DNA of 64,000 nucleotides from Rhizodiscina lignyota (Eukaryota > Ascomycota > Dothideomycetes > Aulographales > Rhizodiscinaceae): assembly GCA_010015805.1 (NCBI GenBank), contig ML978146.1:104831-168830 (forward strand), written 5' to 3'. The position numbers and the translations under genes were made by a program. Positions 1 to 10,859 of this stretch are shown here, piece by piece (position 1 is the first letter of the stretch; each line of letters opens with the position of its first letter). The notes under the pieces are model-generated. The model made no database searches. It was not told the origin of the DNA and saw nothing but the letters and a program-made list of their open reading frames with translations.

Positions 1-2468
1 TCGAATCGGCACGTTTGGATACAGCCCGAATGGCAATGGCGGCATGATTCCGTCTGTGAGTCCACCGTTTGGCATGACCAGGTGGACGCCACAGACGCGA
101 GAAAACTACATATCCCAATGTCCGTATCACGATGCGGACACGTACATGCATGGTTTTCAAGCAACTCATCAGCCTGCTATATGGATGGGCGAGTCCGGTC
201 AAGTTGTGTTAAGTCCAGGCTTCGGAGGCGTTCGGCCGCTCTTTGAACAAAGAGGAATGTCTTTTAGCAAGTCTTCTGAGACTAGTACGCCTTATGTCTA
301 TGAGGTTACTCTCAATGCGGATTCCGTGGGAAATCAGGGTTACAACTTGACAGAGCAGGATGCAGGAAGTGGTCCTGTGCCTGGTGGAGGACAACCAGTG
401 CCAGAAATCGTCAAAGAAGGCGCCAACGGAAGAACGAGGAGGTCCATTGCGGAGAAGCGAGATTTGCCCATGGGGATGAGTATCTCTGACGCTGGGATCT
501 ATGCCCCAGTCGAGCATATTGCGGAGCGCTCGTCGAGCAGCGGCAAAAGCATCCAAGTAGCTCAAACCGCAACTTCTCACGTCGGATACCTGCGCCTGGA
601 TTACAGCAAATCCTCCGAAGCACCTTATGTCTTCATCCAAGCGACAAGACAGAATTGGACTGGACAAGTGAACGTTGACCCTGAGAAGCGCGAGATTTCC
701 GGATACAACCCACAGCGGCAGGACTACAAACTCGGACCACTACATGCACCAAACTTTAAAGGATACTTTGTATCTCGATTCTCGGAGCCTTTCGAAGGCT
801 ATGGTATCGCAAAAGGCGGAGATCTCAGCCATGGAGTCAAGAGCGGAGAGGGAACTCACTTGGGAGCTTATGCTACCTTCAAGAGCGGCATGAAGAGAGT
901 TGAAGTGCGAACTGGAGTCTCATTCGTCTCGATCGATCAAGCGCGGAAGAATTTGGATCTCGAAATAGCGGACGGGACATCATTTGAAACTACTGTTGAT
1001 CAGCTGAAGAGCGACTGGTTAAGCATACTCGGTCGCATCACCATCGAAGGCGTCAATCAGACTTCAGCAGCTCACGATCAACGGACAATATTCTACACGG
1101 GCTTGTTCCATGCGTTACAGTATCCAAACGATTACTCCGAGCCAACGTCCAACGGAGGTGGAATCCGGACCTTTTACAGTGGCTATACAGATAGCGTCCA
1201 TACTGCCCAGGACACATATCATCAATCATGGTCTATCTGGGTAAGTTATGAATCTTTTCATCCCAATCTCCATCAAGACTTTACTCATTAGACAATAGGA
1301 TACTTACCGCGCAACCCATTCGCTACTCACAATATTCGCCCCGGCCCGCGTCAACGGCATGCTCCGATCGCTGATCCGCATCTACGAATGGTCCGGAAGG
1401 CTCCCGATGTGGGCCAACATCGTCGAAACCAACATCATGATCGGCACCCATGTCGACGCTGTCTTTGCGAATGCGCTTAAGCGAGGCTTCCGCGATTTTG
1501 ACATCGCTAAGGCCTGGGAAGGCGTGCATAAGAACGCATACATCCCACCGGAGCACGACACAGAGCTTCTGTACTATGACAGGGAGCCGTATACGCCTGA
1601 TGAAGTCCGCGCGGGCCTAACGACGTACATGTCGAAAGGTTGGGTTGCCAATGACCGATGGGCAGAGAGCGGTTCCAGAACGCTAGACTACGCATTCGAT
1701 GACTATGCAGCGGCTGTCGTTGCGCAACACGCAGGCCAGAATGATTTCGTGGATGAGCTCTTTGCGCGAAGCAAGAACTACAAGCATGTCTGGAACTCCA
1801 ATACGACATTCATGGAAGCCAGAAACGAAAATGGGACCTGGGCTGGCACCGCGCAAGGTTGGACAGAAGGCGACGACTGGGTCTACACCTTCGCCGTTAT
1901 GCACGATGTCAACGGCCTCGCCGAGCTCTTCGGCGGCAGGGATAAATTGAAAGCGAAACTAGACGAGCACTTCAATGGCGGGCATAATGATCAGACCAAC
2001 GAGCCGAGTCATCACGTTCCGTACCTGTACGCGGCGATTGGATATCCCGCGAATACACAGAATCTGACTAGATTGATCGCATGGGAGAATTACAACGCCA
2101 CGTCCGCCGGGCTGAGCGGCAACGAGGATCTCGGGCAGATGAGCGCTTGGTACGTCTTCTCGGCGCTTGGCTTTTACCCTGTGAATCCGGCGAGCGATGA
2201 GTATATTGTTGGATCTCCCTTCTTTGAAAAGGTCACTATCAGGCTTCCGGCAGGCGTGGCAAATGGTGGCAATGCGCAGAAAGATGGTGAGAGGACACTA
2301 GTTATCAGTGCTCCGGGAGCGCCAACGAAGCCGTTTGTCAAGTCCCTCAAGGTGAATGGGAAGGATATCACGTCGCCGATGCTCCGGCATGCGCAGATTG
2401 TAGGGGCGAGTAGTATTGAATTTGAAATGTCGGAGACGCCGCAGATTTGGGGATCGGATGGGGTGTGA
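1..2468 (+). CDS. Glycoside hydrolase family 92 (alpha-1,2-mannosidase-like), 5' partial
   Basis: The 5' end lies outside the window; the frame is open from base 2. Exons are <2..1240 and 1299..2468, with a 58-nt intron (GTAAGT...AATAG) joining WSIW to DTYRATHSL, about 802 residues visible. The first residues (IGTFGYSPNGNGGMIPS, then PPFGMTRWTP) match the N-terminal beta-sandwich of GH92. The second exon carries the family hallmark of the catalytic (alpha/alpha)6 domain, GNEDLGQMSAWYVFSALGFYPV in two parts with the acidic Glu-Asp pair, followed by the C-terminal beta domain. Family members are calcium-dependent exo-mannosidases acting on N-glycan or mannoprotein mannose; the secretion signal would lie upstream and cannot be seen. 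Gene order shows no obvious partner. Family call firm, linkage specificity inferred. Confidence 0.93.
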
Positions 2469-3023
2469 TTAATTGTGCCTTATACATTAAAGCTCTATCA
2501 AAATGATATTCTTTTGAACAAGAGCCGTAACACTAGCGATTTCTTTAAAAGATACAGACCCGCTTTCGCTCTCTTCGACATCGAGGGTATCAAGCTTGGC
2601 GGCTCATGTCACATTATATCGCTCCTCAATCGACAACGTACATTATCGACATTCACATACTCGGCGACGAGGCTTTCCAAGATGCGGATATTAATAGCAA
2701 CTCACTCAAGGGCATACTTGAAAGTGCGGATATCCGCAAAGCCTTCTTCGACATCCGCAACGATTCACGTGCCAAAAAGAAACCCTGCCATTCCATACTG
2801 GAATATGGCGCATTACTCGGTGAGACCATGGCGCTGTCCTAACTCCAGAAGACGTCCATGATTCTTTCGAATGAATATCCTTGCCGAGCTATCCTTGCTC
2901 CCGATGTAACGATGAAAGGGTATAACTTACGAGTCAATGCAATGAAAGAGACCCAAATAGTCCTACGTAAAACGAACGCCGATTATCTTGCTTTTCTCTC
3001 TTCCCAAGATAAGACAGCCTCGG
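2469..3023. other. Convergent intergenic stretch, no gene seen
   Basis: This is the space between the 3' ends of the GH92 gene and the rhodopsin-like gene on the opposite strand. Short open frames exist but none has recognisable protein character. It probably holds two 3' UTRs. Confidence 0.5.
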
Positions 3024-4512
3024 TCATACAACGCCTGTTCCGCGGTAAGGAGATCTTGTGTGCTCGGCAACAATTGTAAACTCGTGCATTTCGTAGACCA
3101 CATTACGCCGCAAACTCGCCTGGCTGCTTTCGCAGTCGTTCTGGCCGTCAGCTGTGCTTGTACGCCGGTCGTCGTGAGAATGGGTGTCTCCGGGGTAGGA
3201 GGCACTCTCCGGGCCATACACGTGGGTTGTGCGCGAGTAATTATGGACGACATGATCGGGGACCAGCTTGAGCGGCACCTCTATGTTCGCGTTGGTCGCT
3301 ATGCCTTGGCTTGTCGCTAAGCTCCTGCTGTTCGCTGTGCTCTTGCTGTTGGCGCTGGTGCCCGCATAGGGTTCAGCAGCACGCTGGAGTGAGTAATTCC
3401 GGCACTCCTCATCGGTGACGCCGATGCTCAACAGCCCGGCCTGCAGGCCCGCGAGATAGCTGTGGATGCGAGGCAGGGTAGTGGCGACGAAGGAGAGATT
3501 GACAACAGCGCATTCTAATATCATTGCTTCAACCCACTGCCCTTTAAAGGGTCAGCAGAGCGACATTTCCCCAGCAATACGAGCGAGAAACTCACAGCTC
3601 TGGTCGGTCTGGTGAATGGCTTTTGCGGTGACAATCATTTGAAAGATGCCGACGACACATACTCTGCATCACCATTAGCCACAGACGCAGTGCTGTTGAG
3701 AGCATTGCGTTGCAGGATCGGACTCACGAGAATGCGCGTGCAGCGAAGAGGCCAATGACGGTCAGCCGGTGCTTCTGGCTCATCTCCAGCGACCACACGC
3801 CAGGGACGATCCAAAATGCAAGTACCAGGTCGGTCGCGATGTTCAAGATGATGACGGGATAGAAGAGGTACCCGTGAGTGGGACAATTGGACGGGACGAA
3901 GCGCCATGGCGTAGGTAGCTGGCATTGGAAGGCGAGGGCGAAGATCGAGAAGAGCCCATAAGCCGCGACCATGCACAGTAGGGACACATGAGAAACCCGA
4001 CCTCCTCGTTCTGACAGGATGCGCTTGTAGAGCGCGACGAGTGAAGCTTTGCTAAGCGTTGTCGACACAGATAAGCCGAGCAGATGACTCGCGTACATAA
4101 ACTAGAGCGCCTAGTATTAGCATCGCTTCGGGCCGTCGCGGGCGGTGCGACATGGTGGAACAGTCCAACCTTGAAAAAGCCTGCAATATCGGTCGGAGAC
4201 AGCGTATTCATATGCCTTCCGAGGCCATAGTGCTCAGCTGCTTTGAGTGTGCCCGTATAGGCCAGTATCGCGATCTGTGGCGGAGCTGGTCAGCGAGGAG
4301 CAGAAGCAGCCGTCAGCAAACAGAGACAGACGTACGAAGGCCAGGAAGGCGAGGGCATCATCCAACCGAAATGCAATTCTGCAGTACACAGAGATCCACA
4401 GACGGACGAGTGCGGCGCTTGCGCTAAGGCAAGCCAGCGCGACAGCAAACACGGTGACGGCAGGTCCATGATCATCCGGCGTCAAGAAGCTGTGATGCGG
4501 CGCTGCAGACAT
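3024..4512 (-). CDS. Fungal rhodopsin-like seven-helix integral membrane protein
   Basis: Five exons on the minus strand: 4512..4336, 4274..4170, 4101..3728, 3663..3596, 3541..3024, joined by GT-AG introns in consistent phase to give 413 residues. Seven hydrophobic helices are seen in the order typical of the fungal rhodopsin-domain (SAT4/PTH11-neighbourhood) family. Examples are VFAVALACLSASAALVRLW, the R-x-DD start of helix 2, ILAYTGTLKAAEHYGLGRH, and helix 3 with ASHLLGLSVSTTLSKASLVALYKRI (given as two pieces). A Ser/Asn/Thr-rich cytoplasmic tail of about 130 residues follows helix 7. These proteins are plasma-membrane or endomembrane proteins without an established biochemical function; a few relatives act in surface sensing. 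The gene is divergent from the APC permease. Intron 2 has a clean TGCTAATAC branch site. Exon 4 to 5 uses the acceptor TTTAAAG, chosen because it alone preserves frame. Confidence 0.85.
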
Positions 4513-5007
4513 GGCTGTGCGCGGCGCACATTGAGATGGAGTCGAGGCGAGTCGAGGTGACTATGGAGCAGAGTATCGCACAGTTGAGCGGAGGGAGAAG
4601 GGCGACGCCGAAGCAGAAGTACTCGTCCTTTGGACACATGTTCCAGCAGAGTGGTTGCGATGTCGACGCCGCCGCGAGGTGGACGAGATGAACTATCAGA
4701 ATGAGCGCCCAGCATGGCCATGATAAGTAGCAACACATGCATCAGCGCAGGGCACTCTATCTTGCGGCCCGTCGTCCCCACGCCTTTGGCACGTTGCCGG
4801 AGCCATTACCACGCCCTCGGGACGGGGAAGTCGGAAATGGCGCTCTACCCGGCACTAGACCGCCTGTTGCTCCGACTCGAGCTCCAGCCATTCAACATTG
4901 AGGTTGGAGACACAGCGGTGGGCGGACATTACCTGCGATATGTATCACCATGCCCCTCCCCAGCGCCATGCCACGCCGCCTTCACTTCTGCTCGCTGATC
5001 TGCACTC
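4513..5007. promoter_or_regulatory. Bidirectional promoter region
   Basis: The 495-bp space between the start codons of the rhodopsin-like gene (minus) and the APC permease (plus) must hold both promoters. It is GC-rich, and I recognise no individual site in it. Confidence 0.45.
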
Positions 5008-6985
5008 ATGGCCGGGCCAAAATTCGACTCCAAAGAGTGGCAGCGCACCTCGCAACGCAGCGCCCCGGAGCAGGAGTCGTCGGACGTCGATGACAATGCC
5101 GCCCAACCGGTCCCTTCAGCTGGCCGCGCTTCAGATAGGCCGCTAGAGGTGGGTTGTACTATCCCCTGAACCAGCCCCTCGGAGCCCCCTCCCCCACATC
5201 GGTGCAACAATTGACACTCCATGCGCAGAGATACATCGCCCTCAAACCCATCGTCGCCTTTGGCCTCACTCTTCAGTCGTCCTGGGAAGCGATTGCCATC
5301 AGCTTCCAGTCGTCGCTGCTCAATGGCGGTCCAATTTCCCTCGTGTATGGCATGCTCATTGTCACTCTGGGCTCTACAGCCCTCGCCGCTTCGTTGGGCG
5401 AGATGGCCTCTGTGTACGTCGATGCTGCCCTCTCTTCTTGTCTCGCTTCGCGATGCTAATCGTCGACGTGCAGAGATCCCGCTGTGGGCGCGCAATATCG
5501 CTGGGCTGCCCGCTATGCACCCAGATCAATGAAGCCACAGTTTTGGGGCTTCATGCAAGGTACGAATGCCTCGTCCATCCCTCTTGCTGGACTCTGTAAC
5601 TGACGGCACATAAAGGCTGGCTGACAGTAAGCCAAACCTCGAACTTGCGCTGCTCAACTTGGGGAATGATGAATAACGGCAAGCACAGGTGCTGGCGTGG
5701 ATCGCTAGCTGCGCCCTTACGCCCTTCACTTTAGGGACAATGCTCCAGGGCCTGATTGAGTTCAACTACCCCGATTACGCGCCGAAACCGTGGCACGGCA
5801 CGCTGCTCATGTGGGTGTTCATCGTGCTTCCCGTCTTCTGGAACGTAGGTGGAAGATTGATGTGCCATTGATATGCGATTTACTGACATTACACGCAGTT
5901 CTTTGCTAGACGGCTCCTCGTTGCCCTCGAGATCACCGGAGGTATCTTCCACTTCATCTTCTTCCTCGCTACCGTCGTCACTTTAGGCGTCCTTGTTCCT
6001 CGCAACAGTAACGATTTCGTCTGGAACACTTCGGTTAGCGGTCTGAGCGGATGGAACAACTCTGGCGTCACCTTTTGTCTTGGTCTCCTCTCGCCAGCCT
6101 TTGCTGTTGCCGGCTTCGACGGCGTGCTGCACATGAGTACAACTTCCCCACCTCTTTCAAGAACTGGACTGACTCGCGTTCAAAGGCGACGAAACTAAAG
6201 ACGCTCCTCGACGAGCTCCTCGTGGCATGGTGCTAACGGTTGTTATCAATGGCATCCTTGCTTTCTGCTTCATCATCTGTCTTATGTATACCATGGGCGA
6301 CTTAGACACGGCTCTCACATCGACAAGCCTGCCGATTCTGACCGTCTTCTACAACGCAACAGGCTCAGTACCTGCGACGAACGCCTTAATGAGCTTCATC
6401 ATCATCGTTAGCTGCATCGGTGACTTTAGCATCTTCGCCTCAGTGTCTCGTCTGACCTGGGCTTTTGCCCGCGATCGGGGCCTGCCGTTCTCGGACTTCT
6501 TCGCATATGTGAGTGACCGATATCCTCACAACGGCCTCCGTTTCCCTTGCGCTAACAGTTGAGGCTTTCAGGTACATCCTACGCTCAAGATTCCAGTCAA
6601 CGCGCTCGGGCTAGTTGCCGTCCTCTGCGCACTCCTAGCCCTCATCAACCTCGGTTCAAGCGTAGCTTTCTACGCCGTCATTTCCCTGTCGACGCTGTCA
6701 CTCTTCATCTCATACATCCCGCCGATCACTTTCCTCTTGATCCGGAAGCTGCAGGGACAGCACACGCCGTCCGGGCCTTGGAACCTGGGCCGCTTTGGTA
6801 TTCCCATCAACGTCTTTGGTCTCTGCTACGCGATATTCATGATTGTGTGGCTACCGTTCCCAACACAGCTGCCTGTCACGGGGCGGACGATGAACTACGC
6901 CGCGCCAGTGTGGGGAGGGTGCATGCTGCTTGCGATGCTTGATTATGTAACGACGGGGCGCAAACGTTTTCAGATCGAAGGTTGA
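5008..6985 (+). CDS. APC-superfamily amine/amino-acid permease (GABA/choline permease type)
   Basis: Eight exons: 5008..5148, 5229..5413, 5474..5559, 5616..5626, 5689..5844, 5899..6136, 6186..6508, 6572..6985, giving 517 residues. The reading frame closes at every junction. The protein follows the fungal GABA/choline (Uga4/Hnm1-like) pattern: a hydrophilic N-tail, TM1 with FGLTLQSSWEAIAISFQSSL, SLVYGMLIVTLGSTALAASLGEMASVDP, the conserved VGAQYRW, and a loop FDGVLHMSDETKDAPRRAPR before TM8. It would import amino acids, GABA, choline or related amines across the plasma membrane using the proton gradient; substrate is inferred only from family resemblance. Exon 4 is an 11-nt microexon encoding part of GWLT. 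The gene is head-to-head with the rhodopsin-like gene and upstream of a P450 on the same strand. Confidence 0.9.
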
Positions 6986-7533
6986 GATGAAGAAAGCATG
7001 ACGAGAGAAATGACCGTACATTGGTTGATGTGTTTGGACAGTGTTCATGTCGTATTGGGCTTAGCGTTGACGGCGTTCAACATCCCTGTCGCTGTACATA
7101 GTTGTAGGCGTCGAAGTTTTGGAGGATGCTACAACATCATTCTTTGGAGATGATATCTGCATTCTGCAGCAATTGCCAAGGCATCCGACATAAGACCTTC
7201 GATTTACCTAAAATGAGCCATGTTTCAACTGCAATTTTATGCCGCGTGCTGGTATGGACCTCGCAGGCCAACTACACTCTACCTTTCTGCACTGAACTCT
7301 GCTAGATGATTACGAGAGCTTCGAGCGTCCGTACGAACTAGAGCGAAATACCGACATGGCTGGCGGCAGGCCATCCTTGCAATTGCATCCTTTGCGGGTC
7401 GTGGAACGCCGAGACTGTACAGCTGTAGTCGAGAGCACGCACGCCGGTTGCGCATATTTAGCTCGTACGTCCGCCAACGACGCGCTTCTTTGTCGTCTGT
7501 GTCTCCCTAAGGTCTTCGGAAAGTAGAGGAGAA
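6986..7533. other. Intergenic, permease 3' side and P450 promoter
   Basis: About 550 bp between two same-strand genes. It must contain the permease 3' UTR and the P450 promoter. I see no further gene and no recognisable motif. Confidence 0.4.
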
Positions 7534-9351
7534 ATGGCATTGTCCACGCTGTCGAGTGCGGGTCTCGCTGTCCTGCGGTCAGTGAGTGCCACGGAGATTC
7601 TTGTATTCTTTGCCGTAGTAACAATTATCCACGTGCGTAGAGTTTCAGATATGCTCTACACTCCAACATGCTCTTGAGATCTTTCTGAACTGATCTTTGC
7701 TTGAAAGTATGTATTGTTGGTCATTTACCGACTCACCTTCCACCCGCTCGCACGATACCCCGGAAACTTCACCGACAAAATTTCAAGCTGGCCATTGATA
7801 TACCAATGCTACCGTGGCAACAGGCACTTGCGCATTCTCGAGGCGCACAAGAAATATGGTATCTCGCGAATGTTTTCTTATTTCCTGCGGCACTAACATT
7901 ATCACTCAGGCTCAGTCATACGTATCGCGCCGGACACTCTGGACTTCGACACGACAACGGCCATGGCGGCGATCCACAGGGACCGCAACGCCAACGTCCG
8001 AAAAGGAGCGTGGTACAAGACAGTCGACGCGGAAACAGGAACCTTCAGTGTGCAGACCGTCATCGACAGAAAGGAGCACAACTTCCGCCGGCGCATCTTG
8101 GAGCCTGCGTTCTCGCACAGTGCACTGCGTATCCAGGAGCATTTCATTGACAACAACGTGCGCGTCTTTCTGCATGAGATGGGCAAGGATGTGCAGGAGG
8201 ACGGCTGGACAACTCCAAAGGATTTCTCGCAGTGGATTACCTACTTTGGCTTCGACTTTATCAGCGACCTTGCCTTTGGATCATGCTTCAGACTGCTCCA
8301 ATCGCCTGAGCACCGCTATCTTCCTGACCTGCTAAAATGGACTAGCCACTTTGTGTACTATGTAAGTTGGACGTCCTCGCCCTACGTTTTAGGTGTTGGT
8401 TTACCTCCCATCACCCTCTAATCACCTGATGTGTAGGCCGGCTATCTCCCCTTTGCTCCGCTTGTACGCGCTGTTATGGGCACGTCAATCATGAACCATG
8501 TTCCAAGCCAAGCAGCCCGCGACACGCACAAGTACTACCTTGAGGCTGAAAGCAAGTTGGGCGAGCGAAGTGCCGCCGAAGAAGAGGCATGGTCGAGCGG
8601 TAAAGAAGGCCGCCGCGACATCTTCCACTACCTCTTCCGTACCCGCGACCCCGAAACCAACATCGGCCTGAGCCACGAGCAGCTTCAAGCCGACTCGGGC
8701 CTCCTGATAGCTGCCGGCTCCGATGGGGTAGCAGTCACCGTGTCTGCTGCGCTGTTCTACCTCCTGCATAACTCGTCAAGCATGGCCAAACTCGTGCACG
8801 AGATCCGCTCTTCCTTCGCGACGCTCGATGACGTCCGCAACCCGCAAATGAACCGTCTCCCCTATTTACAAGCTGTGATCGACGAATCGCTGCGCTTGGC
8901 CCCAAGCGTGCTCTCCGCATTCCCGCGCGAGGTTCTGCGCGGCGGCCTCAACGTCGACGGCCTGCATGTCCCGGTCGGCATGACTGTCGGCGTGTCAGGC
9001 TACGCGATCCACCACAACGAGACTTACTTTCCAGACTCGTTCGCTTTTCGGCCGGAGCGCTGGCTCGGCGACGGCGAGAGTGTCTCACTGGCTCGGAGCG
9101 CGCTGATCACTTTCGGCGCGGGGACGTACAACTGCATTGGCAAGAACGTTGCCATTGCTGCTGCCAAACTCGTCCTCGCTAAGACAATCTACGCGTACGA
9201 CGTCAAAGCGGCAAGAGGGAAGGTGACTGGCGGTGGCGGGCCGGCGGCAGGCAGGGGGAGAGAAAGGGAGGACGAGTATCAGCTGCTGGACTATCTGGTT
9301 GCGTACAGATCTGGGCCGATGGTGCAATTCAGAACCAGGAATGAGAAATGA
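7534..9351 (+). CDS. Cytochrome P450 monooxygenase, membrane-anchored (fungal class II)
   Basis: Exons 7534..7632, 7708..7858, 7910..8361, 8437..9351 encode 538 residues. An N-terminal hydrophobic anchor (SATEILVFFAVVTIIHYVLL) precedes the basic/proline hinge IYRLTFHPLARYPGN. Conserved P450 elements follow: I-helix AAGSDGVAV near residue 327, ExxR in DESLRLAP near 384, the PERW segment, and the heme loop FGAGTYNCIGKNVA with the Cys ligand at about 467. In the I-helix the usual Thr after the acid is Gly, so the oxygen-activation pair is altered. Enzymes of this shape sit in the ER and take electrons from NADPH-P450 reductase. The first ATG at 7534 is chosen because it supplies the anchor. Substrate unknown. 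It lies upstream of the oxidative block but is separated from it by 1.5 kb and a 5S gene. Confidence 0.92.
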
Positions 9352-10168
9352 ATCCAATGTTTTCTTCTTTCCACAGCCTCTACGGAGCGCTGATGTTGAT
9401 CTGACATGATGTATGACCAGCTCTCATATGTAACGATCGTAATGCAGTGCTTTTGGTAGCTTCGATTGGACTGCATTCTCTTGACCTCTCGCTCCCAGGG
9501 CCCGGCCGAAGTTCGCAAAGCACTAATCAGGAAAGCAGTTCAATATTAATTGCGTCAATCAATTCAACGTTCCAAGGGGACGCATTCGTTTGGCTTACAC
9601 AGCCCGTACGATACCCGCGTCAATTGCAATAGAGGTCCAGCTTTGGGCCGGCAAACTGCATTGGAAAGTAAAACACCGCATCTGCCGGTACGAAAAGGGC
9701 GTGGGCACCGAACGAACGAATCCGTTGGCCGGTTCTACAATCTGCAGAGAGGCGGCCGCTACGAAGTATGCAACGAACGACCGTTGAAGTTGAAGATGGA
9801 AATTCTACAATACTCTAAGCAGGATGTGGAACGATGATGCAATGACGTTAGGGGTAAATGGGGTGACACACTTAATGGGAATGATTATTGAGTTAATCTC
9901 CGCGATGCGCAAACCCACAAAAGTTCTGTACTTTATCTGACTGCGAGTCTATATACCAAACATCATCTAGAATAGGCAGAACCGATAAATCTAGTCAAGC
10001 CGTCTTATGAAACAAGGTATAAGAAATAGATATGACAGGTGTCGAATAGCTTTTATCCTTTATCCTAGTTCCCTCCCCGTCACACCGTAGACCCGCCTTC
10101 GCACCTTTGTAGCTCAAAAATTAAACAAAACTGCCAAACATGTAAACAGCAAAAAAATAAGACAAAAA
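9352..10168. other. Non-coding stretch between P450 and 5S rRNA
   Basis: No credible coding frame. Two CGGCCG hexamers occur (9503-9508 and 9753-9758). The segment next to the 5S gene is A-rich on this strand, which is T-rich on the 5S transcript strand. Confidence 0.4.
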
Positions 10169-10169
10169 A
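10151..10169 (-). terminator. RNA polymerase III terminator of the 5S gene
   Basis: On the minus strand the 5S 3' end runs straight into T6, then GTC, then a further T-rich run including T7 at 10151-10157. Runs of four or more T are the normal Pol III stop signal. Confidence 0.7.
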
Positions 10170-10287
10170 CATACGACAGGAGGGATTCCCACGCGGTCAC
10201 CCATCGTAGTACTAACATCCCGCTTTGTGACTTGAGTACGGTCGATCGGACGAGAGGCCCTATTTTCCACAAGCTATGGCCGTATGT
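10169..10287 (-). rRNA. 5S ribosomal RNA
   Basis: The reverse complement of 10169-10287 is 119 nt and starts ACATACGGCCATAG and ends CTCCTGTCGTATGT, so the 5' and 3' ends pair to form helix I. Internal blocks typical of 5S are present: GGAAAATAGGGCCTC, CTCGTCCGATC, and GGGTGACCGCGTGGGAATCC. The internal A/C-box region is intact, and a T-rich Pol III stop lies immediately downstream. A lone copy away from the rDNA fits the dispersed 5S genes of Pezizomycotina such as Neurospora. Whether this copy is a full-strength gene or a minor variant cannot be judged from one copy. Confidence 0.9.
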
Positions 10288-10859
10288 GACAGCGGGTGAC
10301 TATGGTATTGTTTATAGAGGTTGATCTCATCCCCTGATATTTAATTTCCTCCTTTATTCTCCTCACTTACAGTATTCTACTGCCTGGAGATGGCTGCACA
10401 AATTGTGCTGGATGATGGATATCGACCCGCAGCAAAATTTTTATCCCTACAGGCGAAAAATATCTCGAGACGGTGATCCACACACTCAACGCAGATTTCA
10501 TTGCTTAATTCATTATTTTCTCATGTCTCATAAAGATCCCACAGATATAGCATTTTTCTAAACCCTCCAAAAATCATTTTCGATTACTTTCCCATGATCC
10601 GAAGAACAAGTTTTTCCTCGTGTCCATTCATCCAAGTCAAAATGCGACACGTATCGCCAGCTCAGACCTCGGATTTCCAAGCCCTTTCGCCTACTAAATG
10701 CATCTTTCCCTGAGGTGTCGCGGTTTCTTGTACTTCTCTCTGCTGAGATGACCCTTCACATTGTTTCATCGCGACAGGCTTGACAGGGCTTTACGAAGCA
10801 GAAGGACCGGTGGTTGGCAACGATTCAGCTTGCGGTGTTGCTATGTACACACGTCAGAT
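10288..10859. other. Intergenic, no gene seen
   Basis: AT-rich spacer between the 5S gene and the 3' end of the Zn2Cys6 regulator. It contains only short frames without protein character. Confidence 0.4.
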
